Assembly (NCBI GenBank): GCA_963834135.1
Contig: CAWIAN010000010.1
Span: 186,001 to 250,000, forward strand
DNA from: Bog-257 sp963834135
GTDB lineage: Bacteria > Acidobacteriota > Terriglobia > Terriglobales > Acidobacteriaceae
Reading direction: 5' to 3'
DNA length: 64,000 bases
Numbering within the stretch: the first letter of the stretch is position 1; every line of letters begins with the position of its first letter. Position numbers and translations under genes: made by a program. Shown in pieces: positions 47,505-57,168 of this stretch. The notes beneath the pieces are model-generated. The model made no database searches and was not told where the DNA came from. It saw only the letters and a program-made list of their open reading frames with translations.

Positions 47505-50471
47505 ATGTCGATTCGTCAGTCTGCATGGTGGTGGGCGCTGGTAGCCGCCTCGCTTGTGGTGTTTGCCGGAGCCGAGGCTCGCGCGCAGGAAGTTCCCGCT
47601 ACCGGGGTGTCGTCGTATGAGGGCCAGAATGTTTCGTCGGTCGACATTGCGGGCCGCCCGGATGTGACGCTGGACAGCGTGCAGGGGGTGATTGCGGTGA
47701 AACCGAATCAGCCGCTGACCCAGGACGCGGTAAACGCCAGCGTGTCGGCATTGAAGGCGAGCCCGGGAGTGACCGACGTGCGGGTCGATCTCCAGCCCTC
47801 GGCTGACGGGGTGCAGGTGGAGTTCGTGTTGCGGCCAGCCATGTACATCGGCATGTATCAGTTTCCGGGTGGGCTCAAGGAGTACACCTACACCCGCCTG
47901 TTGCAGGTGGCCAATTACAACGCGCAAACCCCGTATTCGGCCACCGACATCAGGCAGGCCGAGGACTCGCTCACGCAGTTCTTCCGCCAGCACGGATATT
48001 TTCAAGCCGAGGTGCAGACGAAGCTCGACGAAGATCGCGAGCACGGTCTGATCAATGTGATCTTCAAGATCACGCCGGGGCGGAGGGCGAAGATTGGCAA
48101 GGTCGACCTGGTTGGCGCGACGCCGGAGCAGACGGCGTATCTGCGCAACAAGCTGCGCAGCGTGATGGCACGTCTCAAAGGCAGCTCGCTGAAGGAGGGC
48201 ATGACGTACTCCTACGGCCGGCTGCAGAAGGCCAACGGCTACATGCAGTCGGAGCTGGGGAAGCAGAACTACATCGCCGCGCAGGTGAAGCTGGTCTCCG
48301 CCGAATACAACGCCGACAGCAATCGCGCCGACATCACGTTTCATATCGAGACCGGTCCGGTGGTGAAGATTACGACCACAGGCGCGCATCTATGGAGCCA
48401 CACGCGGCGCAGCCTGCTGCCGATGTATGCCGAGAACGCCGTCAACGACGAGTTGGTGCGCGAAGGGCAGCAGAATATCCTGGCGTATTTCCAGAAGAAG
48501 GGTTACTTCGACGCGAAGGTCGACGTAAAGCAAGACACGACTCCGCAGGGCATGTCGATCGTCTACGACATCCACGAGGACGAGCGGCACAAGGTGCAGG
48601 AAGTTGCGATCAAGGGCAATCAGCATCTTAGCCAGAAAGAGCTAAAGCCATACTTGAGCGTTCAGAAAGCCGGTCGGCTGTGGTTCTCGCACGGGGCGTT
48701 TAGCGAGCAGCTGGTGCGGGCCAGCGCGAAAAACCTGACCGACACCTACAAAGCCGCCGGCTACAGTGAGGCCGAGGTGGTGCCAACCGTCAAGCGCGAT
48801 AACGGCAACGTCGATGTGACCTTCCAGGTGACCGAGGGCCCGTTGAACGTCGTGCAGAACCTGACGATTGAAGGGAACCAGACGCTGGCGCAATCGCAAT
48901 TCGCGCCGCGCGGATTGAATCTGGGGCCGGGCAAACCGTATTCGCAGACGCTGGTAGCCAAGGACCGAAGCCTGATCGTGGCGCAGTACTTGACGCTGGG
49001 ATATCTGAACGCCGGATTTAAATCTACGGCCAAGCCGGTGCCGGGACATCCGCACCAACTCGATGTGGTGTATCAGATCACGGAAGGCCCGCGCGTCGAG
49101 ACGGCGACGATCATCACCGATGGACGGCAGCATACGAAGCAATCGCTGATCGACAAGACGGTGCGCTTGCAGACGCGCGAGCCGCTGAGCGAGAACTCGA
49201 TGCTCAGCGCAGAGAGCCGTCTGTACGACATGAACATCTTCGACTGGGCCGAGATCGATCCCAAGCGCGCCATCACCGACCAGAGCAGCGAAGACGTGGT
49301 GGTGAAAGTTCACGAAGCCAAGCGTAACTCCATCGTTTATGGCTTCGGGTTCCAGGTGTTGAATCGTGGAGGCGCTATCCCGAGCGGCACGGTTGCGGTG
49401 CCGGGAATTCCGCCGGTCGGACTGCCGGCGAACTTCGTGACCAGCCAGAAAACTTTCTGGGGGCCGGACGGGACATTCGAGTACACCCGGCGCAACATGC
49501 GCGGGCTGGCCGAGACGTTAAACTTTTCGACGTTTGTAGGGCGGCTCGATCAGCGCGGCAGCCTAAGCTATACGCAGCCGTCGTTTCTGGGATCGCAGTG
49601 GCACAGCAGTTCGTTGATTTCGGCCGAGCACGATTCCGAGAACCCGATCTTCACCGACAGGATCGGCACGCTGAGCTTCCAGTTGCAGCGTCCGCTGCGA
49701 AGCAAACTACTGCACGGCAAGAAGACGACGAATCTGTTTCTGCGCTACAACTTTCAATACACCCACATCACCAATCTTCTGATCCCCGAGCTGGTGCCCC
49801 CGAACCAGTTGAACGTTCACTTGTCGACGCTGGCGGCGAGTTGGGTACACGACACGCGCGACGACGTGCTGGACGCGCACAAAGGCATTTATCTCAACTA
49901 CGAAATCGATGTCAGTCCGTACTGGATGGGCTCGAATTTCAGCTTTGCCCAGTTTGTCAGTCAGTCGGCTTACTACAAGAACATTGGGAAGGGAATCATC
50001 TGGGCCAATAGCCTGCGCATTGGATTGGAGCAGCCGTTTGCGGGAAGCGAGGTGCCAATCAGTTCGGCATTCTTCGCTGGCGGCGGCAGCACGCTGCGCG
50101 GCTTCCCGCTGAACGGTGCCGGACCACAGCGTCCCATCCTGGTGTGCGGCAACCCGAGCGATCCATCGACGTGCTCGAAGATCACGGTGCCCAGCGGCGG
50201 CAACGAGCTGCTGATCATCAATAGCGAGCTGCGCTATCCCTTGAACTTCATCAAGCAGGGGCTGGGGATTGTTACGTTTTACGATGGTGGCAACGTTTTT
50301 CCGCTCGTCGGGTTTCATGACTTCACCGAGCTGTACAGCAATAACGTGGGCATCGGATTTCGCTATGCGACGCCGGTTGGGCCGGTGCGCATCGATATTG
50401 GCCGCAACTTGAATCCAGTGCCCGGAATCAAAGCTACGCAGTACTTCATCACCCTGGGACAGGCATTCTAA
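47505..50471 (+). CDS. BamA/TamA-family outer-membrane assembly protein, many POTRA domains
   Basis: A 988-residue Omp85 protein with signal peptide ending EARAQ. The N-terminal ~560 residues hold about six or seven POTRA-like units, e.g. NVSSVDIAGRPDVTLDSVQG, RRAKIGKVDLVGATPEQTAY, HKVQEVAIKGNQHLSQKELK, LNVVQNLTIEGNQTLAQSQF and RVETATIITDGRQHTKQSLI. The rest is a 16-strand barrel with the L6 motif GGGSTLRGFPLNGAG and a terminal beta-signal ITLGQAF. It inserts proteins into the outer membrane or works with TamB. The stop overlaps the TamB start in TAATG. Confidence 0.9.
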   Translation: MSIRQSAWWWALVAASLVVFAGAEARAQEVPATGVSSYEGQNVSSVDIAGRPDVTLDSVQGVIAVKPNQPLTQDAVNASVSALKASPGVTDVRVDLQPSADGVQVEFVLRPAMYIGMYQFPGGLKEYTYTRLLQVANYNAQTPYSATDIRQAEDSLTQFFRQHGYFQAEVQTKLDEDREHGLINVIFKITPGRRAKIGKVDLVGATPEQTAYLRNKLRSVMARLKGSSLKEGMTYSYGRLQKANGYMQSELGKQNYIAAQVKLVSAEYNADSNRADITFHIETGPVVKITTTGAHLWSHTRRSLLPMYAENAVNDELVREGQQNILAYFQKKGYFDAKVDVKQDTTPQGMSIVYDIHEDERHKVQEVAIKGNQHLSQKELKPYLSVQKAGRLWFSHGAFSEQLVRASAKNLTDTYKAAGYSEAEVVPTVKRDNGNVDVTFQVTEGPLNVVQNLTIEGNQTLAQSQFAPRGLNLGPGKPYSQTLVAKDRSLIVAQYLTLGYLNAGFKSTAKPVPGHPHQLDVVYQITEGPRVETATIITDGRQHTKQSLIDKTVRLQTREPLSENSMLSAESRLYDMNIFDWAEIDPKRAITDQSSEDVVVKVHEAKRNSIVYGFGFQVLNRGGAIPSGTVAVPGIPPVGLPANFVTSQKTFWGPDGTFEYTRRNMRGLAETLNFSTFVGRLDQRGSLSYTQPSFLGSQWHSSSLISAEHDSENPIFTDRIGTLSFQLQRPLRSKLLHGKKTTNLFLRYNFQYTHITNLLIPELVPPNQLNVHLSTLAASWVHDTRDDVLDAHKGIYLNYEIDVSPYWMGSNFSFAQFVSQSAYYKNIGKGIIWANSLRIGLEQPFAGSEVPISSAFFAGGGSTLRGFPLNGAGPQRPILVCGNPSDPSTCSKITVPSGGNELLIINSELRYPLNFIKQGLGIVTFYDGGNVFPLVGFHDFTELYSNNVGIGFRYATPVGPVRIDIGRNLNPVPGIKATQYFITLGQAF

Positions 50472-53400
50472 TGGCGATTCGGGACTTTGGCATTCCACCG
50501 CGCGAGCCGGGCAGACCGCAGTTGGTTCCACCGCGCAAAACTGCGATGTGGAGGAAAGTGCTGTTGTGGGCGGGCGTCTCCGTCCTGATCCTGATGGTCG
50601 TAGTGGCGATCGGCATCTACGCGGCGCTGCATACTGGGCCGGTTCATAACTACGTAAAGAATCTCGTGCAGCAGAAAGCCAGTGCGGCGTTGAATACTCC
50701 AGTGCAGTTGCAGAATTTTGTGCTGCATCCGCTGCTCGGCACGGTGGATTTATACGGTGTGACGGTGCAGGGGTCGGCGTTGCCGCCGAACGCAAATGTG
50801 CAAGCTGCCGCCGGACCGTTGCTCCAGGTGCAGCACATGCATCTCGGGGTGTCGGTCAGCGATCTGCTGCATCGCAGACTTAGTCCCACGGATATTACGG
50901 TCGACAGCCCCGTCGTCTACCTCTACGTCAATGCCGACGGGCAGACCAACCTGCCGAACTTCCAGTCGAGCAACAGCAGCAGCAATACGAACCTGTTTGA
51001 CCTGGCGATCCGGCACATGGCCATCAACCACGGCGAAGTGTACGTCAACGACCGCAAGAACACGCTGGACGCCGATCTGCACGATCTGCTGTTCAATTCG
51101 AATTACGACGCCGGCAATGGCGGGCAGTATTCCGGGGTGGTGTCTTACAGCAACGGGCATTTGAAGTACGACACGTACGAGCCTATCCCGCACGAATTGG
51201 AAGCACACTTCAACGCCAATCGCAGCGGACTGACGTTGAGCAATGTGAAGCTGACCAGCGGGCAGTCGCAGGTGCTGGTGAATGCGACGCTCAACGACTA
51301 TAGCAATCCCAGGCTGCATGCGAAATACGTAGTGATCCTGGCGCTGAACCAGATTCGCGGCGAGATGCACGACGCGACGATTCCGAGCGGGGTGGTGCTG
51401 GTAAACGGCACAGCCGATTACGCCAGCGTTCCCGGGCAGGCGCCGCTGGAGAATGCGTCGATGGAGGGTTCGGTTCACAGCCGGATTCTGCAAGTGCGTA
51501 CGCCGAGTCTGAACGCCGACATTCGTAACATCGATGGCACGTATGCGCTGGCGCACGGGAATGTCGACGTACACGATCTGACTGCAATCTTGCTGGGCGG
51601 CTCCGTGAGGGCCAATGCGTCGGTACGCAACATCACCGGCGAGCAGCAGGGTCGCGTGGTAGCGGCAGTGCGTGGAATCTCGCTTGCCGATCTGAAGCGT
51701 GTAGCCAATTCCTCGGGGCTTAAGCCGGTGGTGATTTCCGGAGGATTGAGCGCTTCCATGATTGCCGACTGGACGGGCAGCGTGAGGAACGTGGTGGCTC
51801 GCGCGGACGCGACGGCGGCAGGGAAGCTTGGATCGACGAAATCGAGCGATGCGATTCCACTGAATGCGGAGATTCACGCGCGCTACAACGGCAAAACGCA
51901 GGAAGTCGCGTTGAGTAAGAGTTACGTGCGGCTCCCGCAGACATCGCTGGAAGCGGATGGAACGGTGAGCACGCGCTCGGCGTTGCAGGTCAACCTGGAG
52001 TCGAATGATCTGCATGAACTGGAAACCCTTGCCGACATGTTTGCGCCGCCGGGCCAGCCTCTCGGATTGCAAGGCCAGGCGGCATTCAACGGAACGGTGC
52101 GGGGCTCAACCGGCGCGCCGCAAATTGCGGGGCAGCTTAGCGCGAAGAACGTGCAGGTTCGTGGAAGTTCTTTCCGGCTGCTGCGCACGGGTGTGCAGGC
52201 CAGCCCGTCGCAGGTCAGCTTGCAGAATGGCGATCTGGAACTGGCGCCACAGCAAGGCCGCGTCACTTTCAACCTCCAGACTGGCCTGCGCGACTGGACG
52301 CACACGCCGAACAGCCCATTTGCCGTAGACCTCCACGCCACGCAGGTTTCGGTGGCGGCGCTAACAAAGGCGGCGGAGGTGTCAACGCCGATTAGCGGCA
52401 CCTTGAACGCGAACGTCGTGGCGCACGGCACGCAGCTGAACCCGATCGGGCAGGGCGACATCAATCTGCGTAACGCGAAGATCTCGGGTGAGCCGGTGAA
52501 GTCCGCGCAGGTGAAATTCTCGGGCACGGGCGACGTGGTGCACGCGAACATGCTGGTACAGATCAGCGCGGGCAACGCCACCGGCCAGCTCACCTACTAT
52601 CCCAAGCAGGAAGGTTACGACGTGCTGGTGCAGGCGGCGAACATTCAGCTGGCGAAGGTTGAGACGTTGCGCGAGCGCAACATGGACATCAGCGGCGCGC
52701 TCAGCCTGACGGCGAGCGGCAAGGGCACGCTGAGCAATCCGCAAGGGACGGCATCACTGACGATTCCGCAGTTGAATGTTCAGAAGCAGCAGATCAACGA
52801 CATCAAATTCAACGGCAATGTCGCCAATCATGAAGCGACGTTCACGCTGGCTTCGCAGCTGATCTCGACTCCGCTCCGGGCGCAGGGAAAGATCGCGCTG
52901 GTCGGCGACTATAACTCCGACATCAGTCTGGACACCCCGGTGATTCCGCTGCAGCCGTTGCTGGCCGCGTATGCACCGGCGCAGGCGGCGCAGATCACCG
53001 GGCAAACCGAGATTCACGCGACACTGCACGGGCCCTTGAAGAACAAGCAGCTGCTGGAGGCGCACCTCAATGTGCCGACGCTGGGCGTGACGTATAAGAC
53101 GGCGGCGAGCGCGCATCCGGCGACGCTCCAGATTGCGGCAGTCACGCCGATCCGCGCCGATTACAGCGACGGCGTGCTGTCGTTGCAGCCCGGCGAGATT
53201 AAGGGTACCGACACCGACATTCGCTTCCAGGGAAAGCTGCCGGTGAATAGTAACGCCGAGTCGACGCTCAAAGTCGAGGGTGGCATCGACCTCGCGATCG
53301 CGCAGGTCTTCGATCCCACGATATCAACCAGCGGCAAGATGGTCTTCGACATCAACGCGCAGGGTTATCGTTCGCAGCCCAATGTGCAAGGGCAAATCCG

Positions 53401-54526
53401 CATCGTAAACGCCAGCTTCTCAACGCCCGATGCGCCTGTCGGTTTATCTAATGCGAATGGGGTGTTGACGCTGCGCCGCGACCGGCTGGACATCACGCAA
53501 TTTAGCGGCAACGTCGGCGGCGGAACCGTGACGGCGTCCGGCGGCGTGACCTATCAGCCGAAGATTCAGTATGCGATTGGGTTGAAGGGCAACGATCTGC
53601 GGCTGCTGTATCCCACCAGCGTGCGGACCGATCTTGGTTTGAATATCGCGATGACCGGGGACACCGACGGCGCCGTGGTGCAGGGCCAGGTAAACATCAA
53701 CCAGATTTACTTCACACCCGACTTCGACCTGGCCAGTTTCATGACGCAGTTTGGCGGCGTGGCTACGCCTCCACCGACCGAGAGCTTCGCCGACAATGTA
53801 AGGCTCAATGTAGCTGTACGCTCGAGCTCGGAGCTGAACGCGGTGAGCCCGACGGTCAGCATTCAAGGCTCGGCAAACCTGCGGGTGATTGGAACCGCCA
53901 ACGATCCGGTGATCGTTGGCCGCGCGAACCTCAGCGGCGGCGACGTGATCTTCATGGGAAACCGTTATCTGATCCAGGGCGGTACGATTGCATTCGTCAA
54001 CACCAACGAGATTGAGCCGGTGGTGAACCTGCAAGCCAGCACGACGATCAAGCAGTACAACATCAACATGCGCTTCCGCGGAACGATGGATCGTATCCAC
54101 ACGACCTACACTTCCGATCCGGCGCTGTCTTCGGCCGACATCATTCACCTGCTGGCCTTCGGCAACACGGAAGAGGCGGCCAATGCTGCACCCGCACAGT
54201 CGAGTACCTTGGGGGCAGAGTCGCTGATTGCGTCGCAGGTGAGCAGCCAGGTGACCAGCCGTGTGCAGAAAGCGCTGGGCGTTTCGCAGATCTCGCTTGA
54301 TCCGCAGTTGGGGGCGACGACCGGTAACCAGCAGCAGGGCGCGCGCCTGACGGTGCGGCAGAGGGTGACCAGCAAGCTGTACGTGACGTTCTCAACCGAT
54401 GTGACGACTACGCAGTTCTCGGCGGTGCAGTTGCAGTATCAGTTGAACCGCAAGTGGTCCGTGAGTGGAGTGCGCGACGAAAATGGCGGCTTCAGTCTCG
54501 ATGGGCGATTCCACAAGGACTTCTAA
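50471..54526 (+). CDS. TamB-like translocation/assembly module protein (DUF490)
   Basis: A 1351-residue protein. One N-terminal membrane segment (VLLWAGVSVLILMVVVAIGI) anchors it in the inner membrane. A long beta-rich region spans the periplasm (VQLQNFVLHPLLGTVDLYGV ... QASPSQVSLQNGDLELAPQQ). The C-terminal DUF490 domain includes LRVIGTANDPVIVGRANLSG, GDVIFMGNRYLIQGGTIAFV and SADIIHLLAFG. It ends in aromatic FHKDF. TamB-type proteins bridge both membranes for outer-membrane assembly and phospholipid transport. It shares a stop-start overlap with the Omp85 gene. Confidence 0.92.
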   Translation: MAIRDFGIPPREPGRPQLVPPRKTAMWRKVLLWAGVSVLILMVVVAIGIYAALHTGPVHNYVKNLVQQKASAALNTPVQLQNFVLHPLLGTVDLYGVTVQGSALPPNANVQAAAGPLLQVQHMHLGVSVSDLLHRRLSPTDITVDSPVVYLYVNADGQTNLPNFQSSNSSSNTNLFDLAIRHMAINHGEVYVNDRKNTLDADLHDLLFNSNYDAGNGGQYSGVVSYSNGHLKYDTYEPIPHELEAHFNANRSGLTLSNVKLTSGQSQVLVNATLNDYSNPRLHAKYVVILALNQIRGEMHDATIPSGVVLVNGTADYASVPGQAPLENASMEGSVHSRILQVRTPSLNADIRNIDGTYALAHGNVDVHDLTAILLGGSVRANASVRNITGEQQGRVVAAVRGISLADLKRVANSSGLKPVVISGGLSASMIADWTGSVRNVVARADATAAGKLGSTKSSDAIPLNAEIHARYNGKTQEVALSKSYVRLPQTSLEADGTVSTRSALQVNLESNDLHELETLADMFAPPGQPLGLQGQAAFNGTVRGSTGAPQIAGQLSAKNVQVRGSSFRLLRTGVQASPSQVSLQNGDLELAPQQGRVTFNLQTGLRDWTHTPNSPFAVDLHATQVSVAALTKAAEVSTPISGTLNANVVAHGTQLNPIGQGDINLRNAKISGEPVKSAQVKFSGTGDVVHANMLVQISAGNATGQLTYYPKQEGYDVLVQAANIQLAKVETLRERNMDISGALSLTASGKGTLSNPQGTASLTIPQLNVQKQQINDIKFNGNVANHEATFTLASQLISTPLRAQGKIALVGDYNSDISLDTPVIPLQPLLAAYAPAQAAQITGQTEIHATLHGPLKNKQLLEAHLNVPTLGVTYKTAASAHPATLQIAAVTPIRADYSDGVLSLQPGEIKGTDTDIRFQGKLPVNSNAESTLKVEGGIDLAIAQVFDPTISTSGKMVFDINAQGYRSQPNVQGQIRIVNASFSTPDAPVGLSNANGVLTLRRDRLDITQFSGNVGGGTVTASGGVTYQPKIQYAIGLKGNDLRLLYPTSVRTDLGLNIAMTGDTDGAVVQGQVNINQIYFTPDFDLASFMTQFGGVATPPPTESFADNVRLNVAVRSSSELNAVSPTVSIQGSANLRVIGTANDPVIVGRANLSGGDVIFMGNRYLIQGGTIAFVNTNEIEPVVNLQASTTIKQYNINMRFRGTMDRIHTTYTSDPALSSADIIHLLAFGNTEEAANAAPAQSSTLGAESLIASQVSSQVTSRVQKALGVSQISLDPQLGATTGNQQQGARLTVRQRVTSKLYVTFSTDVTTTQFSAVQLQYQLNRKWSVSGVRDENGGFSLDGRFHKDF

Positions 54527-54537
54527 AGTAGGACAGG

Positions 54538-54644
54538 CGCGTCGGACTGAAGTCCGCCTCGCTTGGACCTTCATTAAGGCATTACGGCACGGTTGAAGGC
54601 GTGCCCTGACACAAGGCTCACGCCTCCGGAGTTTCTCAGCAGCC
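54538..54644 (+). repeat. family B dispersed repeat
   Basis: GCGTCGGACTGAAGTCCGCC, then GGCACGGTTGAAGGCGTGCC, CTGACACAAGGCTCACGCC and GGAGTTTCTCAGCAGCCTG. It directly follows the tamB-like stop. Confidence 0.8.
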
Positions 54645-54702
54645 TGTAAAGCCGTCCCCTTCACGGTCCCGTCCAAGCACTGAATATCGGCCCCTTCAGA
54701 AC

Positions 54703-56613
54703 CTATTCGAGTTTCTCTAGCCGGCTTGCGATGTCCGCTTCGGGACAATGCTGGGCATTGGCTGCTCGACTTCGGGCGCTGTGCTGCGGTGCGTGGCAGG
54801 CAGATAAATGCTGAAGCAGGTTCCGGTGTTCGCCCGTGGTTGAGGTTGTGACCTCGATGTGGCCACTCAACTTGTCGACAATGCCCTTAATCACCCACAA
54901 TCCGATACCTGTACCCTGATCGCCCTTGGTACTGAAGAAGGGCTCGAAGATCACCTTCAGGTTTTCTTCCGGGATGCCGCAACCGGTATCGCAGACCTTC
55001 ACGACAATTTCATTCGCGGGCCCAGGCTCGATGGAGAGGGTCAGCTTGCCTTTCTGCCCGATGGCATCGACGGCGTTGGTCATCAGGTTGGTGAAGACCT
55101 GACGCAACTCGCTGGGATAGATCGTTACTTCTCCGGCGATCTGGTAGTTGCGCTCGACCTCAATCCTCGCCGCCTGTAGACGGGGGCGATACATGGCGCA
55201 AACGTCGTCGAGCAGTTCGGACACCTTGGTTACGACAGGCAGCTTGGTCTCGCGATGCGGCGCGAGGGTTTGCCGGCTGATGTTCGCTAGCCGATGCACC
55301 TCACGCTCGGCGAGATCGACCAGTTCGGCGGCATCGTGATCGAGCGATGGACTCTTCTTCAGCAGGTGCATGACGTTGGTGAGCGCGTCGAGAGGGTTGT
55401 TGATCTCATGTGCGATGGTGGCGACCAGCCGGCCGGTAGCTGCCAGGCGCTCGGAGCGGCGCAGCGCCTCCTCGAGTTCGTCGTTCAGTTTGCGAATCTG
55501 CTCTCCGGCAAGTCTGCGTTCGGTGACATCGCGGATGGCGCTGGTGGCGAAAGTGCCGTTTTCAGTGTGCAGCGGGCTGAGGCTGATTTCGACAGGGAAC
55601 TCGCTGCCATCCTTGCGCAGTCCGAAGAGTTCGAGGCCAACGCCCATGGGGCGGACGTGGGGCTCGGCGAAGAAGTCGACGCGATGGCGCGGGTGCTGGT
55701 TGCGATAGCGTTCCGGGATCAGCATCTCGATGCTTTTGCCCAGCAGTTCGGAGCGGGCATAGCCGAAGAGCTTTTCGGTCTGAGCGTTCACCAGCGTGAT
55801 TTTTCCCTTGTCGTCGACGATAACCATGGCGTCGGGCGCGGCTTCGAGCAGGGAGCGGAATTTTTCTTCGGCTTGTTTTCGCACAGTGATGTCTCGTATA
55901 GCGCTCGCGACGAGGACGCCGTCGGCAGTCGTGATGGGGCTGAGACTGATCTCGAGCGGGAATTCAGAACCATCTTTTCGCAGGCCAAACAGATCGAGCT
56001 CTGCGCCCATCGGCCGCTGACGAGGATCGCCAAAAAACGACGTGCGATGGTGAAGATGCCGATGGTGGAAGCGTTCGGGGATCAGCACTTCTACCGGATA
56101 TCCCAGCAGCTCGTGGCGAGGATAGCCAAACAGCTCCTCGGTGCGCGAGTTGATCAGAACAATGCGGCCGCGCTGATCCACAATAACCATGGCGTCGGGC
56201 GCCGATTCCAGCAAGGCGCGAAACTTGTCTTCTGAACTCTTGCGCGCGGTTACGTCGCGGATGGCGCTGATCACCATGGGACCTTGCGGCGTGTTGAGCG
56301 GGCTCAGGCTGATTTCGACGGGGAACTCGCTGCCGTCCTTGCGCAGGCCATAGAGTTCGAGGCCGACACCCATGGGGCGCACATGCGGATCACCGGAGAA
56401 ATAGCCCGAGCGATGGCCGGGATGCTTGGAGCGAAAACGCGGTGGAACCAGCACTTCGACTTTTTGTCCGGTAAGCTCGGCGCGAGGATAGCCGAAGAGT
56501 TGCTCGCACTGGGTGTTAGCGAGCACAATTCTGCCCTGCTGGTCGACGACAAGCATGGCGTCCGGGGCAGCGTCCAAGACGCCCCCGAAGTTCGCCTCAA
56601 CAGAAATTTCCAT
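54703..56613 (-). CDS. triple-PAS sensor histidine kinase, C-terminus frameshifted
   Basis: A 636-residue soluble kinase. Three very similar PAS domains (about 8-120, 132-240, 252-362), each with APDAMxxVD, LFGYxRxEL and LRKDGSEFPxEISLSP, precede a HisKA domain (ATIAHEINNPLDAL, His402) and an HATPase (NLMTNAVDAIGQKG, CDTGCGIPEENL, GTGIGLWVIKGIVDKL). After TTSTTGEH the frame ends in RNLLQHLSACH. Removing one base near 54823-54828 instead gives GTCFSIYLPATHRST and a stop at 54717, the normal kinase end. No membrane segment or response regulator gene is nearby. Signal unknown. Confidence 0.9.
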   Translation of the reverse strand: MEISVEANFGGVLDAAPDAMLVVDQQGRIVLANTQCEQLFGYPRAELTGQKVEVLVPPRFRSKHPGHRSGYFSGDPHVRPMGVGLELYGLRKDGSEFPVEISLSPLNTPQGPMVISAIRDVTARKSSEDKFRALLESAPDAMVIVDQRGRIVLINSRTEELFGYPRHELLGYPVEVLIPERFHHRHLHHRTSFFGDPRQRPMGAELDLFGLRKDGSEFPLEISLSPITTADGVLVASAIRDITVRKQAEEKFRSLLEAAPDAMVIVDDKGKITLVNAQTEKLFGYARSELLGKSIEMLIPERYRNQHPRHRVDFFAEPHVRPMGVGLELFGLRKDGSEFPVEISLSPLHTENGTFATSAIRDVTERRLAGEQIRKLNDELEEALRRSERLAATGRLVATIAHEINNPLDALTNVMHLLKKSPSLDHDAAELVDLAEREVHRLANISRQTLAPHRETKLPVVTKVSELLDDVCAMYRPRLQAARIEVERNYQIAGEVTIYPSELRQVFTNLMTNAVDAIGQKGKLTLSIEPGPANEIVVKVCDTGCGIPEENLKVIFEPFFSTKGDQGTGIGLWVIKGIVDKLSGHIEVTTSTTGEHRNLLQHLSACHAPQHSARSRAANAQHCPEADIASRLEKLE

Positions 56614-56687
56614 GGGCTTACCCGGTTAGGGGAATTTTATACCTGCCCAGCAAATTTTCGACAAATAGGGTGGCAGGGTTTGGGAGC

Positions 56688-56966
56688 TTAACGGCCGCCG
56701 CGGGGTGCGCTGCGCCGACGGCGATCCTCGGGTGCGTGCTCTTCGGATTCGACGGCGCGCCGCTTTGCGAACCTGGTTACAGCGCGCGCCCCGGAATGCC
56801 GTAGATGCGTTTCAATGGAAGCGACTACGACATGCCTTTTATGGCTGATGAGGTTAGCCGCGCCCAGACTCAAGCGGCTGGAAGCGTCCACCACGATACC
56901 CTTGTCGAGGACCCGGTCGAGCAGGTCGATGAGTTCTCCGCCGGCGGGTTTGCGCACCAGAGTCAT
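56688..56966 (-). CDS. orphan gas-vesicle GvpA/GvpJ-like protein
   Basis: A 92-residue protein (start ATG 56966; GTG 56975 also possible). Residues near 10-60 match the GvpA/J/M fold: GGELIDLLDRVLDKGIVVDA, SSRLSLGAANL and VVVASIETHLRH. The family consensus is L.dllDrlLdkGvvvda...sl.g.el.....vvvasvet. The C-terminal third is basic and Arg-rich (RRAVESEEHAPEDRRRRSAP). GvpA forms the gas-vesicle shell and GvpJ/M are minor parts. No other gvp gene (F, G, K, L, N) is in the window. It lies 74 bases upstream of the kinase gene on the same strand and is divergent from the sialidase gene. Confidence 0.72.
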   Translation of the reverse strand: MTLVRKPAGGELIDLLDRVLDKGIVVDASSRLSLGAANLISHKRHVVVASIETHLRHSGARAVTRFAKRRAVESEEHAPEDRRRRSAPRGGR

Positions 56967-57168
56967 GTGGAGCACGATCCTTTCAATGACGATCGGCGTC
57001 GGTAGCGCTGGTGGTTTGGCGATGCCTCGACGGGCGAGGCGGCCGGTTACAGAGAGAAGTGGCTTTCGGGTGGGATGCTCCTCATCTTGTCAGGGATGCT
57101 CCTGGCCCCAAGCTACGGATTCTCCTGAGCGAGCATGTCGTACACTCAAGGTTTTGGAGCCACAAATC

